NCBI RefSeq assembly: GCF_037038585.1
Contig: NC_092520.1
Coordinates: 64,045,501 to 64,109,500 of the forward strand
Source of the DNA: Patagioenas fasciata
Lineage: Eukaryota > Chordata > Aves > Columbiformes > Columbidae
Length of the DNA: 64,000 nt
Direction of reading: 5' to 3'
Under the pieces are notes generated by a model that did not search any database, was not told the DNA's origin, and was given only the letters and a program-made list of their open reading frames with translations. This document shows positions 45,311 through 59,739 of this stretch, piece by piece. How positions within the stretch are numbered: the stretch's first letter is position 1; each line of letters begins with the position of its first letter. The translations under genes and the position numbers were made by a program.

Positions 45311-46261
45311 TTTTACTGTGGGAGCTTTTTAGTATATCCATGCTGAGCTTTCTGTTTGGTACTAGTACTTTGATGTGAAGTGCACATCCAAGGAAGATAG
45401 AGCAGATATTATGTGTGCACAGTTAGCATTTCTCAGTGTTGAGGCTGTTTGCTTACAGCAGAACTCAATTTTATAAATAAATGTCTTTACAAGTCTGTTC
45501 ATTTACTGGCTGCTGTAGGACTGGTATCGGTCTCATTATGTGTTTATAAGCCAATGGTTTTTATGTGTTTGTTAGCTAAAAGAGCTGCTTTATATTAAAA
45601 CTGAATTTCTATTGAAGGAATTTGGCAAATTTTTATGAGTTTAACTTCTCAAAATGAGGCGTGTTTAAAGCTAATTGGAATAATCTGCCTAACAACATAG
45701 GAGAACCTTTGCATGTTAAACTTCATCTGTGTTGTGTTGCTGCTTCAAGTGATAGAGCAATGAAATCCCAGCTTGATTAAAATCAGTAAAGTCTTGTCAG
45801 AATTTAAATCTTAAAACTTCTAAGCTATGCAGGTTAACCAGCTTCTTAAATGAAATTAATATTAAACATCTTACTCTAATTCCTTCTTTCCTGGGAATTA
45901 CAGCAAATACGGAATATATAAAAATAACTTCTTGTTCAGCTAGCAGCATTCAGTTCAATAAGTTAGAACGTGAAAGCTCCATTAGTGTAAAAAGGCATTT
46001 CTAGCTATAAATGAGCTGTGGAGAGATATTCCAGTAATGTCAGCAATACAATTCAGTGTATGTGTGCATATTTGTGTGTTTGTATATGTATCTTTAATTT
46101 GGTGCCACACTTGATGAATTTTCAGTTCAACTGCTGTTTGCTTTTCCTGCGTGTGTGGGTATTTCATACAGTAACAGGAAGAATGAAGCTTAAGAAAATA
46201 AAGACATTTTCAGTAAATAGTGCTGCCTGAAATTACTCTTAGCTTTTGTTAACTACTAGTC

Positions 46262-46345
46262 ACCTTTTGTTTGTTTGTTTGGGGGTTTTTGTTTTTTTTT
46301 GTTTTGGGTTTTCTTGTGTGTTTTTGGTTTTGTGTTGGTTTTTCT
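46262..46345. repeat. T/G-rich low-complexity
   Basis: Repeated tttg and ttttggttttt units over about 80 bases. Confidence 0.85.
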
Positions 46346-48660
46346 CCTTCAAAATTCCCTGAACCCAGTTGAGAAATATCTTAGGGGGATGGTCCAACTA
46401 CCATGTGCTGCAGTGACTTATACTGATTCATGACAACTTTTAACGGTGTGTTAGGTGTATTGGAAACACCATTTCTGCATCGTTGCACTTCTACTTTATC
46501 CCTGTTTTCTGTTTGTAATAAGCAGCCCAGCCACAGCATTTGTTATTTTTCCTTTTCCATTCTCCCATTTCCTGGAGAGTCTTTTGCTTTTCTGAATTAG
46601 TTTGGCTGGGGTTCCTTGTTAGCTGTGAGATCATGTTAACCTGGGAGGTGTAACTGGGGCTGTGCCAGCCTGGCCGCCTTCGTTTTGCTGCCCTTTGGTT
46701 GTGTGCTTGGGGAGCTCCTTGCCAAGGAAGAGGTAAACACCAATAATCTGTACAAAGAAGCAAGAACTTTATCAGATTGAGCTGGGGGAAGCTGTACCTG
46801 CTTTGTTCTGTGTGGTGTTCAAAACACACTCATGGTAAGATGTGATGCACGCAAACTGAAATTTGGAGTTTCCTCGAATAGTGGCATTTTTACATTGTGT
46901 AGAGGGGTATGAAATTATTCTCTAGCAATATTAAGCTAGTAAAAGGTAATACAACTTTCTTAGGTTTATATATTTAATATTACAGTCATAGATGTCCTAT
47001 TGTTTATAATCTACTTGAAATATATGGCTGTTAAATCAGAAGAGGAAGCAATAACAGTTCATTATGAAAATTAATAACTCTTGTGATACATCTGGATGCA
47101 ATGAACCTTTCTCTTTTGATTTAAATCATGCTTCACCTTTCAGACATTCTCCGTGCAAGATGAAACATTAGATACATGCTGACACTAGAGTAGGAAAGCT
47201 TTGTCAATTCTGTTTAGTCTCTGACATGAGTACCTTTGTGCTTTTGGTGCCTCAGGTGGCTCCAAAGAAATTGGAAAAGTGCCTAAGCAGCAAGTGTAAT
47301 TGAAATTCAGCAGGGGTTACATGTCTAACCTATTCAAGCGTTCTGTAAATCCCATTTCTCTGCATCTGTAGGCAGTGAATATCTTTGTAACTCTGCATGA
47401 TTATAATATCTCAACAGGAAAACAAAACAAAACAAACTCTGTTACAGAAACTGCCTTATTCTTCCGACAAGGTAATGCGTGACCTTAGACATCTCATGCT
47501 TTTGATGTGCCTCCCGTGTAATGAAGAGCAGACGCTTGGCGAGTTTAGAGTTCTTCCTTGCTCATGTCCTCTGCTTCTGTAATGGGACTGCTTGCTGGCT
47601 TTGAAGATGGAGAGGTTGTGAATGTAAACATTAGGTCTAGCATAGGTGCAGTAGAAACTATCTGAGCTACAAGGTTGCACATGCTGCCTTAATAATCACT
47701 TCAGTGTCACCTACACATCTGTAGGGTAAAGAGTAGTGGGTTATGTTAACTCACTGGCTTCCAGCTGGACCTTTTGTCATGGAAATGAATTGTTCTGCCT
47801 CTCTTCTAGCTAATACCCTGATTAGCTGTTGGGTTCAGTTGTTGCCTCTGGCACTGAGGAATCACTCAAGCTGTTTCATGCAAATGCATGGATTTGCTGA
47901 GGTTAATCAATGCACCCTCTTTGGGTGTTCAGAACGTCAAACCATCACCACACAGGAGGAGAGAGCTTTGATAACAGAAATATTGGGAAATAATTAAATA
48001 AGTAATTTAAGGTTGGTTTTTTAAAGTCTATTTTTGCATTTTGCTATAGCTTCAACATGTGAGGTGCATAGAAATCTGCCACTGAAAATAGACAGCTGTC
48101 TGCGAACTCCTTTTGTTCACAGGCACAAACTGTAGACTAGATGCATACTGATGTGGCTGAGTTTCTTTACTGTTGAAAGTTGTGCTGTTTTAGAGTTGAC
48201 TAGAATTGGTTAAATGGCCAGCTGTCAAAGGAAAACCTTTTCCTCTAGCTAAAGGTATTGTGTTTGTTTTAATAGCTAGAGGCTAAAGAGAGTTCATTTA
48301 ATTTGGACATGCAATTTAAATTACTTAGTGAGCAGTTCTATTTTCTTAGCTTGTCAGATCTGCTTCAGCCTATTTGTTGATCATAAGGTACATTAGAAAA
48401 AACGCAATTCTTTAAAATTATTTCTTGCACATAATTAGATTATTACCTGGAGTCTAAAAATACCATCTAAACCAATTATTGAATAGATTAATACTTTTTC
48501 CATTGACTATTACTAAATATTTTATGTAGAGAGGAGGAGGGAAATGAATTTGATATTGCATCTGGAGTCTGTCAATTAAGCTTACTGCTGTCAAATTTGT
48601 GTGACCTGTTTTGCAAAGGCTTACCTGGGGAAATATACTTTTGCTAATTATTAAGTGTGT

Positions 48661-48691
48661 GAAGGGAGGGAGGGAGGGAAGGAAGGAAGGT
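48661..48691. repeat. (GGGA)n/(GGAA)n simple repeat
   Basis: gaagggagggagggagggaa followed by ggaaggaagg; purine-only tract. Confidence 0.88.
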
Positions 48692-51261
48692 TCTGTGGTA
48701 CCCCTGTGCCATGTGTGACTTCCATTCAAGAATCATCTTGGGGCAAAACAACTACACTGAAAATGGTGGATTGACTTGATTTTTTCATTTTAGGAAAAGC
48801 AGCAGCACCAAGGTGCCTGGAATTAACTGCTGCCAAAGAGACCTGTCCAAAAGGTGAAGTTTCCAGAGTAACGGTATCAATGCCACTTCTGCTGAGGTTT
48901 CTGAGAAGTGGTGAGCAGGTCCCTGAAAAACCAGGCAGCCTTGTCAGCAGCTTCTCTTTCCAGTAAGGTGTGTGGATACACGCAAGGTGTTGTGTATTTG
49001 CAGAGAAGGTGCTGGAGACCTTCATAATGCTCCCAGGACTTGCCAAAAAATCCAGTTGGAACAAGGCTGGTGGGTCTAAAGCAGAATCAGTTCTCTTAAT
49101 GCTGCCTGAAGTCCTCTTCGCTAGTGCTGTGTGTGGTGAAGAGAGGGTTTTTCCCAGAAGGCATCCTGGAAGTTTCTTTTTCCACATAGCAAGGCTTGCA
49201 ATCAGAGGAGTGAGGAAAAAAAATGCTGCAAAAAGGCCCCATTACACGTTAAGGAAGCTGTCTTTACTTCCTCCTCCCGCCTCCCTATTATTGCTTATTT
49301 TGAGAAACACTTCTTATTATAGAAAATATACTATATATCTGAGAACTGTATTACATATAGAAATTTGCCATTCCATCTGCATGCTGTAGTATACTTCTGT
49401 ATCATTCCAGCTCTGGGCAACAGTACAGTGTGTTTTATTGCACACCCGGCATATTTTGTTCTACAGAAATCTACTCTTTTCACTTTTGAAAAACACATTT
49501 ATGTAGGAAGGCTATAAATGAGATTCTAGAAGATACCACATTGCCATATGTGTGTGCAGCCAGGACTGATCCCAAAGGGAGCATCTGGGTTGTTTTCACA
49601 TTTTACCAACTGGTGGGGTTCCAGCAGGGCTGCTGGGCTTGCTTTTGTTCACTGTGCTACAGTGAAGAGGCTCACTAGCAGCGTGAGGGAGAGAGCAGTG
49701 CTGATGTTCGAGGGACATTGGTAGCATTTAGGTATTTTAAGTCCAAGAGGGTGTCCCTCATTCTCTTTGTAAGTCCTTCAGTAGTTTCGCTGGTGAAGAC
49801 TGGGCTATCTGGGGCTGACAGGTCCCCTTGACTTCACTCAGACCTGCTGCCTTCTTGAGAAGGCTGTCTACAGTTTGATGTGTGCTGTTTTCTTAAGCTG
49901 CTACATGTGCCCAGTGTACACCTTGCTGAGCTTCTCGAAAGGTAGGAGGGTCAGCTTCCTGCAGGCTGGATACAGAGACTTTGGGGTTCCCAACATAGCA
50001 AAGTGAGTGGAGCACTCGATGAGAAAAAGAGGGTGCACTTCGGTTTCCTCCTCAGCCTAGAGGGCTGGGTGGAGGCCCAGCTGACTGTCTGGGTGAAGAC
50101 ACTGTCTTGAAGGAGCCAAGATTCGTGAGACCAGGGTGTTGGTAGTAAATGGAAACCTGGTTACCTGCTGACTGAATGAGGCCCTAACTTGTAAAATGGG
50201 AGTCAAGTTTTGTGCTGTTTGCATTCATCCATCTAATAAAAAATCTCTTTAAAGGTGATGCATAATCAGTGCTTGTAGTAAGGATCCTGTTCTCATCTGA
50301 CTGCGTTTTAAAAGAAGGAATTCTGTAGATGTCAAAAGCCAGGCAAGGGCTGTGACTGTGAACTCCAATCATGATACGTGCCTTTTAGCAGGCAGATGAA
50401 ATGCCAGTCTTTGCAGAAAGAGGGATGGACATCAGCTACTCCTCTGTTGTTCTCTTTGATTTGCTTAGATGGAACCTGCCAGAGACTTGGATTATCCTGT
50501 GTCCTTCTCACAAGGCCTCAATTCTTCCTGTGCTCTACTTGAGGAATTTAGACCCCAGCAGATTCCGTTATGGAAGGCAAATGCTGGGTGTCATTAGGCC
50601 AGAGTTATTTGGGATTCTTGTTCTTAGCATTTAGTAGGTTCACGTGAGATCATCTTGTTCTCCATGGAGTTTTGCAGAACTTTTGCTTGGTCTGATCTGG
50701 CTGCCTATTAGTCACTGCTGTTTGGTTGTGTGTTTTTGAGGGAAAACAGATTTAAAGAGCAAAAAAGGTGCATAATAAGCCTCTTCATTGCATGAACTTG
50801 AAGATTGAGTGTTTTTACTGGCAGAATTTCCGTCAACTGGTTCTGTTGGCCTAGTGTATCTAATATTCCTAGAAGATGTAATATAAATACATTGTCTCCA
50901 AATGGCAACCAGAAGTCACTGCTATTCTTTTATCCATCTTTTTGTTGTATTTATTTTCCTTTTGGAGAGGTCAGTAGAGAGCAAATGCCTATTTTAAAAT
51001 GTTGTTCTTTTCAGTTCTGGTTTTGCAGTGACTGGGATGCAGAAGTATCCAGAGAGGAGTGCTGTACTCATTTTCTGCTACTGTGCCTGGCCCTTTAATC
51101 TCTTGTAAGAAATTGAATCTTTCTCTTCCGTGTCCAGTAGATGTTGCTGTTGAATCAGTAACACTGAAAGAGGACAAGGGGAAAAAAGCTTTCAGAACCC
51201 AGAAGGTATAGTAAGTATTCCCGTATCTTATCCAGAGAGAGAAGAGGTCTAACTTACAAAA

Positions 51262-51289
51262 AAAACCACCAACCAACCAACCAACCAAA
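51262..51289. repeat. (AACC)n simple repeat
   Basis: About five accaaccaacc units after a short A tract. Confidence 0.85.
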
Positions 51290-54200
51290 GTAGTGTCCAT
51301 GGTGTTATGGTGTTTTGTTTTATATACATCAGCTTGGGAATCTACAGCCTGAATGAGAAGGAAACATTTTGTTTGGAACTTTGAGTTATAGGTTTAATGT
51401 CCTGTGAAAGAACCGTAAGGAATGTAGATTTTCTACCCTGCATCTCCATTGTGGCCTTAGTAAATATTTAGATTTTGTACTCTTATCCTAAGAAGCATAA
51501 ATCATGTTGGTTGTGATGATACTTCTATAGCACAATACAATTTTGCAAAGCTGTACCATATGGTAAGAATAGGCATTCCCATAGCTCTCTAAGTCAGCAT
51601 TGCCCCTTGGAAGCTGGGACCTTGCCAAGTTGTTGGAGCATCTTTTGGGATGAAAGCTCTGGATAGAGGGTGGGTTTGGCACACTCTTGTTGAAGGAGAC
51701 AAAGCAAGAGAGGCAGGTCACTTTGGGAGGGGAGACTGAAAAAGAATAAAGAGGAAGACATTTAAAGGTGACATGCATCCTTTAGCAACACCTGCTCAGT
51801 AAGATTATGTATAGGGAAGGGGCTTTTTTTTTTTAAATGCAGTCTGGTCTTCTAACAGAGTCTGAGGAATAGTTTGCTATTGGTCAGAAAAAATGAATGA
51901 ATAAGATACTGAGTAAATGAGTAATCTGCTGAATTTCCCTGTTATATGGGAAAACATCTGCACCTATTGGTTTCCTTGGAAACAAATTCACTGCAAAAGC
52001 TAAATGAACTGCACTGAGCCTGTGTATTTATCTGTGTTTGAGAAGAGTTGAACATGCACACTTGGACCTTTTTACTATGTGTGTTTCTCAAATGCTGTGC
52101 TGTTTATGCTGTTCTCGCATAAAACACCTGATCAAAGGAGATGTGACATGCTTTGGATTTTGGACAGAACAACAAGAAAGGTTGGTCTTTCTTTTTAAGT
52201 CTAAACATGGATTGTGTGTTTATATTTAATTACAGACAGCATCTAGTTTTCTGAATACTTATTTTTAAAGTCTTGCCTTTTAAAGTTCAATGCTATTGTT
52301 TGCATATTATTGCAGTCTTAGCTGTTTCTTGGAGTTGGAGATCAGAGAGCTGCTGAAAGGAATTGCTGGTACATTTGCCTCGTAATAGCATTTTGGCATG
52401 AGATTTGGTTTATTCGTAATTTATTTAATTAATTCAGTATGGGGTACATGTATGTGTTCTCACAGATTAGTATTTTTGTTCTGGCTGTGAGAAGAGGATG
52501 ATTTCATATATTGTGTTAGAAGATTTAAGTGATGCTTATGATTAGATTCAACTGTTCAAGCCAAAACCAAATCTGTGCAACAGTGTGGTTGTGTGAGGAT
52601 ATCAGGAAGAATTAATTGAAAACATACTTGTGTTATTGTACTTTAAGAAAGAGAAGCTCTGTTAAGCAAGTATTGCATAAGAATTAGATTGTTTTTCAGC
52701 AGGTATGTTTAATGTATCTTCATGTGTGTACCTGGGTCACAAGTAAGTGAGGTAGAGGTCACATTTGTGACTTGTCTTCTTGTTAGTAGAATGGTTTGCC
52801 ATATATACTGGACGTGGTACTGAGAAGACTATGCTGTATACAAAAACACTTTTAACACAGGTTGACAAAACATTAGCTGTAGCTTGTCAAATATTATAGA
52901 GACATCTTGCAGTGATTCCGTGGTGGGATTACTTACTGAAATAGGCTTCAAAATATTTCATAAACTCCTTTTCCTGTCTAAAAGGGGACAGCTGTTCACA
53001 TGAAATTATATGTAAGTTTAGTCACTAAGCCCTTTGCATTTGAGATTTTATTCATGAATATTAAACAATCTTTGGATCTGAGACCTTACTGTGTTTTCCC
53101 TACAAATAATGTTGCCTGTCATTGCTGAGGTATATGTTTTTAAAGAGTTCTTTCCCTAGAAAGGACTTGAAGTTTTCATGGACTTTCTTTTGTTAGTATT
53201 TGCTTTGGGTGCTCCAGATTAGTAATATTACATTAGAATGGTCCAGGTGCTCTGTGTATACAAACAGCTTAGTCTGGGAGTTGGGGAGAGCAGGCAGATG
53301 CTGTCTTTTTCCATGAGAAATCAGTCTCTAGTTTTAAACACTCTTTTACAAATGTCAGGGGGAGAAGAAGGAAAGAAACAGGAGCGAAGGAATTATTTGT
53401 TTGTCAGCTGTTATTCATGGTCTATCTTCTGAATCCTGTCCTACCCTTCCTTATTGCCTCTACACATTTAAAGACCTAGAAAACTAATACAGAAGTATTC
53501 GTTCTATCGTAAAGCAAATAGTGCAGGGCCTTGAACAGCATGTTGCCTAGTCCCATGAAAGCAATATAATTGAAGTTAAACCATCTAATAACATAACTAT
53601 TTCCACTTTTTGAGGACTTTTTGACTGCAACCCATTACTACACCACTGCTAATTATTCTACAAGACATCCCATTTGCAGATGCATGTGACAGTGAAGAGA
53701 AATCTGGTCTTTGGAAAGATGAAGTAGGATAACAGTTTTTACAGGTAGCATGTTATGGAAAGCTTTCGGATAGGTAGAGAATATCTGACTCGTGTATTTA
53801 ATAATATCTCAAACATTATTTGCTAAGTTGTTTGTTTTTATGGATTTCTTTGGTTTTATCCAGTGGAGCTTTCCAGACAAAGTTACTTAGTGATTTTTTG
53901 CTTTTGTGGCAGATGATCCTAGCAATGGCAGACCAAACCGTATGAATAACTACAGATGCAAAGGTGACTATTTCCTTAATGTCTGTTTGTTTCTTTAGAG
54001 GGCTGGTCAAGATCCTGAAGGAAGTAAACGGCTCTTAGGAAGATGCTAATGCAGATCAGTCTTGTGACCAAAGAGAGTTTTCCTTTCACATATGTTGCTG
54101 TAGTCTAGCTAAAGTTTCAAGTCAGGCATTCCAGTGCATGTTAACTGGTATCCTCAAGCCTCCTCTATATGCTACCCTTTGGAATCACAGATTTTAAATT

Positions 54201-56989
54201 ATATTTCATAATTCTAAGCTCCCTGCTCTCTCTGCTGCTCATCTGTGCTCTGCTGATACATGGACAGTATTTGTCTTTGAAAATGCGCTTCCTCTTGGGT
54301 ACACAGGTGAGAATGGTGAAGAGGATCAAAATGTTCTCCTTCAGAGATGCAGGCATTGCCGTGGAACACACAGGAGCATGATGGGAGAGTGGTCCATTAT
54401 ACATCTGCTGTCTTAGAAAGGGGAATATGGTAGCATAATTATTTATTTCCTTGATGCCCTTTCCAGGCCTAACACCAACAATAATCATGCAGAAGCATTG
54501 TATGGTACAACAAATGTATCACCACATACAATGAAATAGTGTGAGATGCTGTGGGGTTTTTTTGCGTGACACATTAATATTTTTTTCCTTTACGTTCTTG
54601 GAAATTTTTGTGTACTTCTGAATTTTCTTATTAAGTAATATTTTTTTGAATGTTATCATCTGAACGTTAACATCTGACTGGAGCTGAACCAAAACCAGCA
54701 TTGTAGATATGCTCTTTGAATCAGCACATCCAAGTTGTGCAACTGTGTTTCAGTGGTCCTTCCGCTACTGAGCTGCTGACGGAACTCTGTGCTACAGATC
54801 AGTCTTGATGTAGTAGCTGCATCTGGTCGGTAAATGCAAATGGGTGGCAGAAGTGCAGGACAGGACAGCTGAGAATCTCAGTATTGAAGATATTTGAAGA
54901 TATTGAAGATATTTGGTGTATCATTTGATGCATCCTGGAGGTTATTAGTAACCAGTAACTATGCAGCTGACCTGACAGCATTGGATGGGGTTAGAAACAA
55001 ACATGTCTTGTGAGCTGGAGTGAAAAATGGTGTGCAGTGCTCAGGGGATGAGTATCTCCATGAGCCTGTCCCTCTGTGTTAATCTTTGTGGATTTATAGA
55101 GCCAGCTCTTCGTTGCGCTTGTGATTGACTCAATTCAGAAGATGCTTTTTAAAGTACCCAGACATTATAAAGCTTAAAAATTATTTGAAATTGAAGCTCA
55201 TGCAACTTATGTGTAATAGATGATTTGTCAAAAAGCACTTTTTACTGCATTTTAAAGGCAAAAAAAGTGAAAATAAACAGTATTGCGTTAAGCTTGTCAC
55301 TGACGAAAGAATCCTTGTTATGGATTAGAAATTGCTGCAAGAGTGAAGGAGGGAAAACAAGAAAAAGCAACAGCAGTACATAATCAAAATAACAAAGAAA
55401 TCTATACATGCATGCTTACATTTTTATTTCAAAAGCAGTAACTAGTCAGGACTGTGGTCCTTCAAGAAAACTAAACAATACTTTCAGAAACCTAATAAAG
55501 CAAAAAAACAATATTTCTGTTTCAAGAAGGCATGAAACAGTGGTTTGGATATGGCTTACACTGTAAAGAAGCCTAAATGACATCTTCCTTTCTGACAGCT
55601 TTACCATAATGAAGGCAGATGAACTATAAACTGAAGAACATTTGTTTTCCCTCATCTAGTGAGGTGTTGTGCAGACCAGCTCCTAGGAAAGATCAATTGA
55701 ATTTGGCTGGTTTGGGAAGTAGCGTATTCTGTGCAGAATATTAAATGGAAAAAATAGTGAACATTTTCAGATCTCATAACTTCATATTCTAATTTAAAAA
55801 ACCTCAAGTTATTGTGAACTGGACATAGTGCTTTTGCTTGTCAAGAAATGAAAAAGTTATAATTATCTGCAAAAGCCTTTTTTTTTTTTTTTTTTTCCCC
55901 TCTTCTCCAGAGGCATTTTTTTCACTACCTGGAATCTGCAAAATTTAATGAAACCTGACCTGACCTTTCTGTCCTGTATTAAGCATCCATCAACACAAAT
56001 ACCCAGACTAAGAAAATAATGACGTTTTATTTACTGAGGCTTGTATGTGATAAAATAGATGGGCGAATTGGCCTGTTAATGAAACCTCCACAGAGAAGTT
56101 TTCAAGCTCTGTTGTGAAAGACAAAGACACTACTGCACACACCTCACCCATGGTGAGGGCGAGCGCTCCGCAGCAAGACAGATCTTGTTTGGGGTTTGGC
56201 CTCTTTGGTTGCAGGCTAAATACCCTTGTGGTTGTTGGAAATTATTTTTCCTGTTCCTGGGTACTTTTTGAGATTTCTTAAATTTTCCTATTTTGTATCA
56301 AGACAGAGCCAAGTCCTTGACCAGCACTTGGGGTACAGTCCAGGAGAGAGGCCCCAGCACCCAGGGCAGCACAGTGAGTAGCCCTGGGGGGGGCATGTCT
56401 GCCAGAGATGGGCAGCTCACCCAGACCAATCACAAATGTCATTTTTCCATGTCCTCAGCACATTCCCTGAGTATTGCTCTATTTCCTCTTCTAAAAAGGG
56501 AAAAGCTTTCTGTCACCCTAAAGCTCCAGTAAATGCTACATTTTGAAAGATGTAAAACTGGAAAAGGGCAGTCAAACTTTAAGATAAGTCCTGCTAAAAA
56601 AAAGTTTCAAATTAAAGTGGACATCTTTCTACTCTGTCCTTTATCTGTGATAAAAGTTGTCAGCCTGCTCCTCAGGGGTAAGCACTTCAGTTTTATTTTG
56701 TGCAATCAAATTGAATGGTCCTGGGAAAACCCTACTTTTTTTATTCTGAATACTTTTTAGATTGCTGATTGTATGTGAAATTAACAATTGTAAGTGACAG
56801 TTATAATAAATATCACATTCCCTCACATAGTAATTTCCTGATAATGTTTTAAATCAGCCCTGACATTTGAACAGTAGACCTGCTAAACTTTTATGTGTAT
56901 GGCCAGTTCTTTTTGAATAGTGATTTTTACAAAGTGGGACATGTAATAAAATTTGAACTTTTCTTAATACTCCAAATCTGAACACAAAT

Positions 56990-57014
56990 GCACACGCGCA
57001 CACACACACACACG
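56990..57014. repeat. (CA)n microsatellite
   Basis: A short cacacgcgcacacacacaca run. Confidence 0.9.
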
Positions 57015-59739
57015 GACTGATTTGAAGTCTAATACTATGTAGAAGACCTCAATTGTTTGAGCTTTAAAAAACATTGGACTGACTTTTTTTAGGGAGTGAG
57101 AAATTAAAGATTCTTCATTTCCTTTGACCCTGCATTTCCTTTGAAAAGAAAACCACCCTGACAAGACAAAACAGAATATTTGTTTTCTGGATCAATTTCA
57201 TTTCTGCATTTAAATACCAAATACTAACTTTGTCAGGGAATATGACTATGAAACCTCTGCAAACTTTACCACCTATTTCATTATCATGGTATCTTTACAT
57301 ATCTATTTGTCTAAAATAAAAGCTCCTTGATTTCTGTTCTTTAATATGTTCAAAGTATTGTGGTTTCACGGGGTTTTTTAGGAGCTGGACTACAGTTTCC
57401 CTTGTGTAGCCTTTCTTTTAATTATACATACCTGTGGGAGCATTTCAAGGCAAATAACAGTGATACTTAATTTCTTTCTGTATTATTTATGTTTGCAGCA
57501 AGTTGTTTCACCACTCACCCACATGCTTCCCATCTTTAGAGTTGCTGGCTTCCTACAAAAAGCACTTCCTTTATCTATAAAGACATCTCAGTAAATTTAG
57601 AAAGGTAGAGTCTTTCTTGGAATTACACTGACAAAAAGGCAACATCCATTCATTGCCAAGCCTGCTTTTAGAGGAGTCCAGCTGCTGGCACATCTGGGTA
57701 GTTTAGCTCCTCAGACCAGAGAGGGAGAAAGGGCCAGAGCAGCCCTCAGCTGAGCAGGGGCAATTGGAGTTATTTCACTAAATAAACTCTTTCAAGGCTG
57801 TTGGCTCTGCAGTGATTACTTAATCCCATGTGGCAAAAGAGGAGAATCAAGAAGAAAATTGGATGAAGCAGTTACTGGGAAAATTAGCTCTCTTTAAAAA
57901 CGCAGATCAGCAGAGGAGATTCAAATGACATTTCATTCATTTGCTTCATACAAGCAAGGGAGGCTGGAGAAAAAGAAGACCCCGCCTGTTATGCTAGGAA
58001 GTATTGAAACCCTTGATCTAGTCAATGGGTTTAAGTTCATTCAGACTGAAGAGCCTCACTAGAAAACTTTATGGAAGTATGAGGAATGCTGCTCTAGTGT
58101 GAAACTGAGGTACCAGGTATGGAAGAAATTAATTACGGAAGAATTAGTGGCTAAGCTAAACTTTAAGAATTAATCTTGATTTTTTTGTTTGTTTTGTGTG
58201 TGTTTGTTTGTTTAAGGAGAGGCTAAATTGCAATTGATAAGGGGGAAAGAGATGTTTAGGGAAGAAGACTGAAAACTGGGAACTGGACTGTAGCAGGATC
58301 GAGCTGAACTGGGGAAGGGGCCAACAAATAGAGATTGGTATATTGCATTTCATCCATCCTGTAAAGCTTCTCAGCCATGGGCCTGAGCAATAACGAAAAG
58401 GAAGGGAAGCAACTGTGGGGTGAGGATGAAGCTTTTCCCCTACTGCTGAGTACTTGGTCTGGGTACCACCTTGGCCGGGTCCCTGCATGTAGCTAAGATG
58501 AGGGAGCGTGGAGAGCAGCTGCCAGACTTTTCTTTCTGTATGTCACTTACTTTCTCAAGGAAAAATATTATGGAGGGTGATCTGACACTGACGACTCGAT
58601 AGGGATTTGGTAAATTAATAGAGGAGTAAAATAAGGCATAATTTTCGTGGAATTCTGCTGTTAAATGCTTCTGCACATCTGAAGGCTTCTTTAGTTTGTG
58701 TTCCTATATGAACCTTGCCTATATGCAGGCTTTGTAAAGTGCTTGAGTATCAAGTTTTTAAGATGAAAAAACTACTTTTACTTTTTTTTTCCTTCCTGCA
58801 TGTATTTGCAAAGTAATGACTTATACAATGCAAAGTTCTCTGTATTGCTGGAGATGGTGAATCTAGGAACAATTTTCTCCTTGTGGAAGACTGAGGTGTT
58901 GCCAAAAACTGAATACTGCCATCTCTGCTTATGAATCCCAGTTTCAAATCCCAGATGCTTTACATAATAAAGCCTAACTGGGCTGATTACCAAGAGGACT
59001 CAGTCATTCAGAAAAATAAAAGGGAAAAATCCCTTTGCTTCATGAAGGAAGAACTGGTGCCAGGAGGAGGTTGAAATGTTAAAAATGCATTTTCTGTTTG
59101 GATCTTTCATATCAACAGTCCTGTCTCCCTTTTCTTTCCTTTTTTATTTAGGGCTGGGGATCAGTATTGCTCTTGTGCAGTGGGTAGATGTGGAAGTTTT
59201 TTGTGAGACCTGTGAGAACCTAGATTATGAAAACCACATTAAGTGGGTCTCTTCACACTCTGCAGGAGCCCAGCTTAGGTAAGTCTTTCTGGCTACATCT
59301 GAAGTCTCTTAGGACAGCAGTGGTGACATGGATGCCTGTAGCTTCATTGCTTACGCAGTCTATAGAGTATTGTGGTGTGTGATGTTGGGGCTGTCCAAAA
59401 AAGAGCGTGGCTGACTTGCCTGCCTGGTGTTGCCCATGTGGTGTTGCTGGAGAGCAGTATGGGATGTTTGGCAGATGATTCAGCTGTATAGGTATAACCA
59501 TCCATATGCTCTGCCCATTCCCTTACAGCAAATGATGTAGTAGAGCACATGCAAAGCAGCAGGGAAACTTGTGTTTGAATTTATTATGCTTCTACTTCAT
59601 ATTCTATAAATAGTATTTTTTCATTGTAGCTGCTCTCAGGCTCTTAGAGAAACTAAGCTCCTGTGGGTGGAAATGGAAGCCCTCTTGTGGTTTAATAATT
59701 GATTAAAAAACAAGAAACAGTGTTGCTTTAGGTGGTCAG

